Shown here: piece after piece, positions 60,631 to 64,000 of the stretch
How positions within the stretch are numbered: the stretch's first letter is position 1
How the letters are laid out: each line of letters starts with the position of its first letter
From: Bacteroidota bacterium
GTDB taxonomy: Bacteria; Bacteroidota; Bacteroidia; Bacteroidales; P3
Direction of reading: 5' to 3'
Length of the DNA stretch: 64,000 bases
Assembly: GCA_023415495.1 (NCBI GenBank)
Contig: JAEZKK010000006.1
Coordinates: 62,001-126,000 of the forward strand
The notes under the pieces: model-generated
The model's database searches: none
The model's input: the letters and a program-made list of their open reading frames with translations, nothing else
Told to the model about the DNA's origin: nothing
Position numbers and translations under genes: made by a program

Positions 60631-61150
60631 TTTCAGGAATAGGTAATCCTAATTTATAGAGAGGTATGAAATTAAAATAATATTGACAATTAACGCTATG
60701 AATATAATCTAATACATCTTTATATATTATATCTCGAAACCAGTCATTAAGTATATAAACATATTCAACATCTATATTTGCTTTTGATAGCAATTTCTGA
60801 TATTGTTTCCTTTTGAAATCGCATGTTTGTAATTTTTCATCAACAGAACCAGCAACTTGTTGATACTTACATTCGATGATAAATAATGTATTTTTAATTA
60901 TTACATATATACATGAATCAGGTAATAGCTTTTTTGAGATATAATCTTTCCAATTAATACCTAATTCAGTAAGATAGGTATATAATCCATTCTTTTTAAA
61001 AACTCTCGCAACTTCCTCTTCTTTGTAATAAACTATCCCATTAGTTACTTTATAGTTTTTTTGATTATTGAGGAAAGTTTCAAGGTCAACATTTCCTTCG
61101 TAAATAAGTCCTGTTTTTGTTTTATCTCCACCAATACCGTCTTTTATCAT
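60623..61150 (-). CDS. Type II restriction endonuclease, PD-(D/E)XK type
   Basis: 175-residue protein between two methylase genes. The nuclease core is visible as PD at 77-78 and IIECKYQQVAGS at 91-102, giving D78...E93-x-K95. The N terminus (GIGGDKTKTGLIYEG) is typical of small type II enzymes. The protein is short and unlike DpnII itself in length, so it may be a different solution to the same site. Target site unknown; GATC is likely from the partner methylases. Confidence 0.8.
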   Translation of the reverse strand: MIKDGIGGDKTKTGLIYEGNVDLETFLNNQKNYKVTNGIVYYKEEEVARVFKKNGLYTYLTELGINWKDYISKKLLPDSCIYVIIKNTLFIIECKYQQVAGSVDEKLQTCDFKRKQYQKLLSKANIDVEYVYILNDWFRDIIYKDVLDYIHSVNCQYYFNFIPLYKLGLPIPEND

Positions 61151-61170
61151 ATTTTTGTTTGTATTTTAAA

Positions 61171-62139
61171 TTATATATTAGCGTAATAAATTGTTTGATT
61201 TTCGGCTACAAATTGATAATCAATTTCTATTAGTTTGTTATCAATGTAATTTCTTATTAGTAATTCAGATAGTTTACCTCTTTTTTGAGAGTTAGAATTA
61301 ATTGAACGTGAAGCCCAAACCCTTTCAATCTTATATTTTGAATATAAATCGTCAAAGAAACTATCCTTTGGATTAGCTGCTTTGCAATCCGAATTGCTAA
61401 GTATTAAGTAATGCCCTTTAGTAGTAATTTTATCACAAAACGATTTTAATCTAATTTGCTCATTATCATTAAAAGGTTCTTTTGCATAAGAATTAAAACT
61501 CGAAGTAGTATTTAAAGGTCTATATGGAGGATCAAAATAGAATATTGAGTTTAAATCTGAATAATTAAGAGTATTCTCAAAATCTGTATTTAGAATTTCA
61601 ACTCTTTGAAGTAATTTGCTATCCCTTAATATTGTAGGCTTGTCACATATCTTAGGATTAGCATATTTTCCGAAAGGAACATTAAATAAACCTCTGCTAT
61701 TTACGCGATATAATCCATTAAAACAAGTCCTATTTAGAAAGATAAATAATGAAGTATTCTCAATTTCAGATAATAGCTTCTTGTTGTAAATATCTCTTTT
61801 TTCTAAAAAGTATTCTTTTCTTTCATTTTCGTTTAAAGCTAAATATTCTAATTCAATAACCTTTAAACCGTCAATTAATTCATTTGGATTATCTCTAACA
61901 GTCTTGTAAGCAATAATTAAATCCTTGTTAATATCATTAATTACAGCTTTCTTTATATTCTGAAATTTTTCAAGCATATAGAATAACATAGCACCACCCC
62001 CAACAAAAGGCTCGATATAAGTAACCTCTTTCTCCATAAATAGCCATTTTGGAAGAGCATTATCAATTTGCGATAGAAGTTGACCTTTACCTCCAACCCA
62101 TTTAATAAAAGGTTTAGCTTGCTTTTCTACTTTCTCCAT
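61171..62139 (-). CDS. dam: Dam-family DNA adenine methyltransferase (DpnM-like)
   Basis: 322-residue alpha-class N6-adenine methylase, expected to protect the host at the restriction site. FIKWVGGKGQ (11-20), EPFVGGGAMLFYML (motif I, 43-56), NRTCFNGLYRVN (136-147) and DPPY (203-206) are all Dam/DpnM typical. I start it at 62139, since a -7 box at 62156-62164 overlaps the region before the alternative ATG 62169. First gene of the R-M operon. Confidence 0.9.
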   Translation of the reverse strand: MEKVEKQAKPFIKWVGGKGQLLSQIDNALPKWLFMEKEVTYIEPFVGGGAMLFYMLEKFQNIKKAVINDINKDLIIAYKTVRDNPNELIDGLKVIELEYLALNENERKEYFLEKRDIYNKKLLSEIENTSLFIFLNRTCFNGLYRVNSRGLFNVPFGKYANPKICDKPTILRDSKLLQRVEILNTDFENTLNYSDLNSIFYFDPPYRPLNTTSSFNSYAKEPFNDNEQIRLKSFCDKITTKGHYLILSNSDCKAANPKDSFFDDLYSKYKIERVWASRSINSNSQKRGKLSELLIRNYIDNKLIEIDYQFVAENQTIYYANI

Positions 62140-62155
62140 TAAAATATATTTAGCT

Positions 62156-62164
62156 ACAAAGATA
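62156..62164 (-). promoter_or_regulatory. -7 box directly upstream of the Dam-type gene
   Basis: Reads TATCTTTGT on the minus strand, 17 bp from the ATG at 62139. No clear -33. It excludes the ATG at 62169 as the main start. Confidence 0.5.
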
Positions 62165-62271
62165 ATCAAATTATCATTTAAATTACCTTTTCCTCATAAT
62201 TGTGAAAGCTTTTAGCTCTCTATTTAAATTCATATATCTATCCCTTAGATGCAATCCTCCTATATGGTATG

Positions 62272-62335
62272 CTACAAATATACAAATAATAGTATTTTAA
62301 AACCCAATAAAAGACCAAACTAATGGATTTTTAAG
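62272..62335. repeat. 64-bp direct repeat, right copy
   Basis: Identical to 59567-59630. It carries the same TATATTTGT box (62274-62282, minus strand), so a second copy of the host operon promoter points into the R-M genes. Confidence 0.95.
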
Positions 62336-62354
62336 GAAAATACAAATTATCAAT

Positions 62355-62506
62355 AGTAGGGGTTAGTAGTAGGAGTAGGGGTTAAAACGCCATTTTAAAC
62401 ATATTTACTCAAAAAAATACATACCAGCATATAATAAGAAAAACAAAAAAAGCGAATAGACTTTTAAAACTCAAAATAACCCCTACTCCTACTACTAACC
62501 CCTACT
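62355..62506. repeat. 152-bp unit with 30-bp terminal inverted repeats
   Basis: 62355-62384 and 62477-62506 are perfect inverted repeats, starting AGTAGGGGTTAG. Each arm contains AGTAGGGGTTA twice, 19 bp apart. The 92-bp interior is A-rich and has no ORF. It looks like a small non-autonomous element or a long hairpin; no clear target duplication (CAAT/CAAA at the ends). Confidence 0.75.
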
Positions 62507-62560
62507 CAAAAGATATAATCCTTATGCAATAAGAGCAAAAAGAGGAGGAGAAATAATAAA

Positions 62561-62630
62561 TCTAAGAGATGCAAAATTATATCTAAGAGATAGAAAATTA
62601 GATCTTAGAGATAGAAAAATAGATCTTAGA
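62561..62630. repeat. 21-bp-period mirrored array
   Basis: TCTAAGA at 62561 and 62582 and its reverse complement TCTTAGA at 62603 and 62624, all 21 bp apart. The array is thus symmetric about 62595.5. The words GATAGAAAA between units are conserved in the middle two. Confidence 0.75.
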
Positions 62631-62759
62631 GTTAGTTTTGTTATGAAAGAAGTTAAGGGATTATTAAAATTAACTAATGTAACTGAGTTGGGTTTTTAGA
62701 GTGATATATAAAACTTAATTTTTATTATAATTTAGAGTGTAAGTTTGATAGATTTATAG

Positions 62760-62790
62760 TTGTGTTATAGGATATATTTCGTATCTTTGT
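62760..62790 (+). promoter_or_regulatory. Promoter of the lytic transglycosylase gene
   Basis: TTG (62760-62762) and TATCTTTGT (62782-62790) with a 19-bp spacer, 20 bp before the ATG at 62811. Confidence 0.65.
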
Positions 62791-62810
62791 GCAATAAAAT
62801 ATTATTGACT

Positions 62811-63815
62811 ATGAAAAGGGATTTTGTTAAGACTGTTAGTATTACTTCTATTGTATTATCTATTATTGCTATTGGTTCTGTGGTTTTTGTTATGGGTAGG
62901 GAGGAATTGAATTCGGAGGCTCATTATAAGGATATGATTAAAAAGCATTATCAGGTTTTTTCTCCTATTATCCCTAATAGCGTGAGTTTCTGTGGGGAGA
63001 AGCTGCCTTTGGATAATATCTTTGTTCGTGAGGCTTTGGATAGGGAGCTTACTACTATTATGTATAATCATTCTACTACCTTTCTTGTGATTAAACGCTC
63101 TGAGAGATATTTCCCTGAGATTGAGAAAGTGCTTAAGGAGGAGGGTGTGCCTGAGGATTTAAAATATTTGGCTGTTGCTGAGAGTGGGCTTGCTAATGTG
63201 GTCTCTCCTGCTAAGGCTGAGGGTTATTGGCAGTTTCTTTCTCCTACTGCTAAGGAATATGGGCTTGAGGTAGGGGATTATTGGGATGATAGATATGAAA
63301 TCAAGGCTTCGACAAGGGCTGCTGCAAGATATTTAAAACAAAAATACTCTTCATTTAATAATAATTGGGCTCTTGCTGCTGCATCCTATAATGCTGGAGA
63401 GAGGGGAGTAAGGGATAGGTTGAGGGAGCAGTCTTGTGATAATTACTGGGAGATGTTTACAAATACCGAAACCTCAAGATATGTTTACAGGATAGTGGCT
63501 TATAAGATAATTATGGAGAATCCTCAGAACTATGGATACTATATTAGAACTAAGGATAAGTATCCGCCTATCCCAACCAAGCAGGTTAAGGTTGACTCTA
63601 CTATTAATAATCTTTATGAGTTTGCAAAAGCTATGAATGTGCCTTATCTTTATCTTAAGAGGTTGAATCCAGCTCTTAGAGATAAGCAATTGATTAATAA
63701 GAATAATAAGACTTATATTATTAATCTGCCTGATGATAATTCTCTTTCATATAGATTTTTGATTGATGATTATAAGAATGAAAGGGTGGAGATAATTGAT
63801 GACAATGAGATATAA
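62811..63815 (+). CDS. Lytic murein transglycosylase (MltD/Slt-like)
   Basis: 334-residue membrane-anchored enzyme that cleaves peptidoglycan. The start at 62811 (MKRDFVKTVSITSIVL) is chosen over the ATG at 62760 since the latter lies in the promoter. One N-terminal span (about 8-28). The SLT domain follows: LAVAESGLANVVSPAKAEG with the catalytic Glu, then YWQFLSPTAKEYGLEV, AARYLKQKYS and ALAAASYNAGERGV. The tail (about 265-334) resembles a degenerate LysM region (YEFAKAMNVPYLYLKRLNP). Followed by a strong terminator. Confidence 0.93.
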   Translation: MKRDFVKTVSITSIVLSIIAIGSVVFVMGREELNSEAHYKDMIKKHYQVFSPIIPNSVSFCGEKLPLDNIFVREALDRELTTIMYNHSTTFLVIKRSERYFPEIEKVLKEEGVPEDLKYLAVAESGLANVVSPAKAEGYWQFLSPTAKEYGLEVGDYWDDRYEIKASTRAAARYLKQKYSSFNNNWALAAASYNAGERGVRDRLREQSCDNYWEMFTNTETSRYVYRIVAYKIIMENPQNYGYYIRTKDKYPPIPTKQVKVDSTINNLYEFAKAMNVPYLYLKRLNPALRDKQLINKNNKTYIINLPDDNSLSYRFLIDDYKNERVEIIDDNEI

Positions 63816-63843
63816 AAAAAAGACCCTTTTGGGGTCTTTTTTT
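63815..63843. terminator. Bidirectional terminator after the transglycosylase gene
   Basis: AAAAAAAGACCC pairs with GGGTCTTTTTTT (63832-63843) around a 5-nt loop. Confidence 0.9.
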
Positions 63844-63861
63844 ATATGTTTACTTGTTGTT

Positions 63862-63999
63862 TTAGTCAACCATAATCACCATACATCTTGTGCTTTTCCA
63901 GAATTGCTCAGGATTAGTTATGCGAATTGATGTTGGTTTCTTAGGATCTCCTTCCAATGAATAAGAATCGGTTGGGTGAGGTGAAACTAATTTAATCTT
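63862..63999 (-). CDS. 3' end of an unknown gene (partial)
   Basis: Minus-strand frame open from the window edge to a TAA at 63862-63864, encoding 45 residues that end QFWKSTRCMVIMVD. It is convergent with the transglycosylase and shares its terminator. Family not recognised from this fragment; the 5' end is beyond the window. Confidence 0.6.
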   Translation of the reverse strand, partial: KIKLVSPHPTDSYSLEGDPKKPTSIRITNPEQFWKSTRCMVIMVD

Positions 64000-64000
64000 T

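Larger units (their letters stand above)
59631..62271. mobile_element. Restriction-modification island between 64-bp repeats
   Basis: A 2.64-kb insert holding three minus-strand genes (Dam-type methylase, endonuclease, DpnA-type methylase). It is bordered on both sides by a perfect 64-bp direct repeat. This is the pattern known as insertion with long target duplication, reported for other restriction-modification systems. No transposase or integrase is inside. Confidence 0.85.
62140..62810. other. 671-bp intergenic region
   Basis: Holds the Dam gene promoter box, about 100 bp of plain sequence, the right 64-bp repeat, a 152-bp unit with 30-bp terminal inverted repeats (62355-62506), a 21-bp-period array (62561-62630) and the promoter of the transglycosylase gene (62760-62790). 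No protein gene seen. Confidence 0.8.

Noticed and set aside
62140..62169. N-terminal extension of the Dam-type methylase to the ATG at 62169
   Set aside because: The added residues are not Dam-like and the region overlaps a -7 promoter box; the start at 62139 fits better.
62355..62384. G-quadruplex in the G-rich inverted-repeat arm
   Set aside because: Only two runs of four G per arm; four runs of at least three G are not present on one strand.

Overview
The window reads as chromosomal DNA of an AT-rich anaerobic member of the Bacteroidetes (class Bacteroidia, probably Bacteroidales). The evidence is: the order tRNA-Thr - tuf - tRNA-Trp - secE - nusG - rplKAJL - rpoBC - DUF3467 gene; many promoters of the Bacteroidetes type (TTTG around -33, TAnnTTTGC around -7); almost complete absence of Shine-Dalgarno sequences; several secreted proteins with C-terminal type IX secretion (T9SS) sorting domains; and a menaquinone-type UbiE/MenG. 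Energy genes (an Hnd-type [FeFe] hydrogenase, carbamate kinase, ornithine carbamoyltransferase) fit a fermentative lifestyle.

Layout. 1-13.2 kb: translation and transcription core (tRNA-Thr, tuf, tRNA-Trp, secE, nusG, ribosomal proteins L11/L1/L10/L7-L12, RNA polymerase beta and beta', DUF3467 protein). 13.2-14.0 kb: intergenic region with a palindrome-array element. 14.0-18.5 kb: four-gene NAD(P)-linked [FeFe]-hydrogenase operon. 18.5-22.4 kb (minus): two GT4 glycosyltransferases and an LptF/LptG-type permease. 22.5-24.5 kb: M49 peptidase. 24.5-29.4 kb: second palindrome array, a frameshifted secreted-protein gene, and three tandem T9SS cargo paralogues. 29.4-33.6 kb: menaquinone methyltransferase, a lipoprotein, rpmB, a thioesterase, rpsU, a Xer-type recombinase and hpf. 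33.6-36.4 kb (minus): LolC/E-like permease and an O-antigen-ligase-like protein. 36.6-38.0 kb: carbamate kinase and an ASCH-like protein. 38.1-39.9 kb (minus): T9SS cargo with a DNRLRE-type domain and a small lipoprotein. 39.9-44.6 kb: two DUF4139 paralogues, with palindrome arrays on either side. 44.6-47.5 kb: PepSY-type membrane protein plus Cys-containing lipoprotein, argF, small membrane protein. 47.6-48.2 kb: degraded IS3-type element. 48.3-55.1 kb: a 2261-residue multi-module T9SS cargo. 55.2-59.5 kb: outer-membrane protein, xseB/xseA, TPR protein. 59.6-62.3 kb: DpnII-like restriction-modification island bracketed by a perfect 64-bp direct repeat. 62.3-62.7 kb: two further intergenic repeat structures. 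62.8-64 kb: lytic transglycosylase and the 3' end of an unknown gene.

The most striking signal is non-coding. Four intergenic elements hold strictly periodic arrays of short palindromes. Family 1 is about 260 bp with 4 copies of GGTAGSTACC-like palindromes spaced exactly 23 bp (13.3 and 44.4 kb, opposite orientation, with a conserved element-borne promoter box). Family 2 is about 165 bp with 5 copies of TCATGCCATGA spaced exactly 22 bp (24.8 and 40.0 kb); in each, the flanks also form an inverted repeat centred on the middle palindrome. A 21-bp-period array with mirrored half units lies at 62.56 kb. The two members within a family align almost without indels although they sit between unrelated genes, which suggests a dispersed structured element (protein-binding array, non-autonomous mobile element or structured RNA) that I cannot assign to a known family.

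How the genes work together: the first 13 kb supply translation and transcription. rpsU and hpf further on belong with the unusual Shine-Dalgarno pattern, because strong Shine-Dalgarno sequences are seen only at two hydrogenase genes and hpf, with an interrupted one at rpsU. The T9SS cargo genes, glycosyltransferases, LptF/G-type permease and O-antigen ligase are consistent with cargo display on an LPS-anchored surface; that link is inference. All functions were assigned by reading motifs, without database searches.
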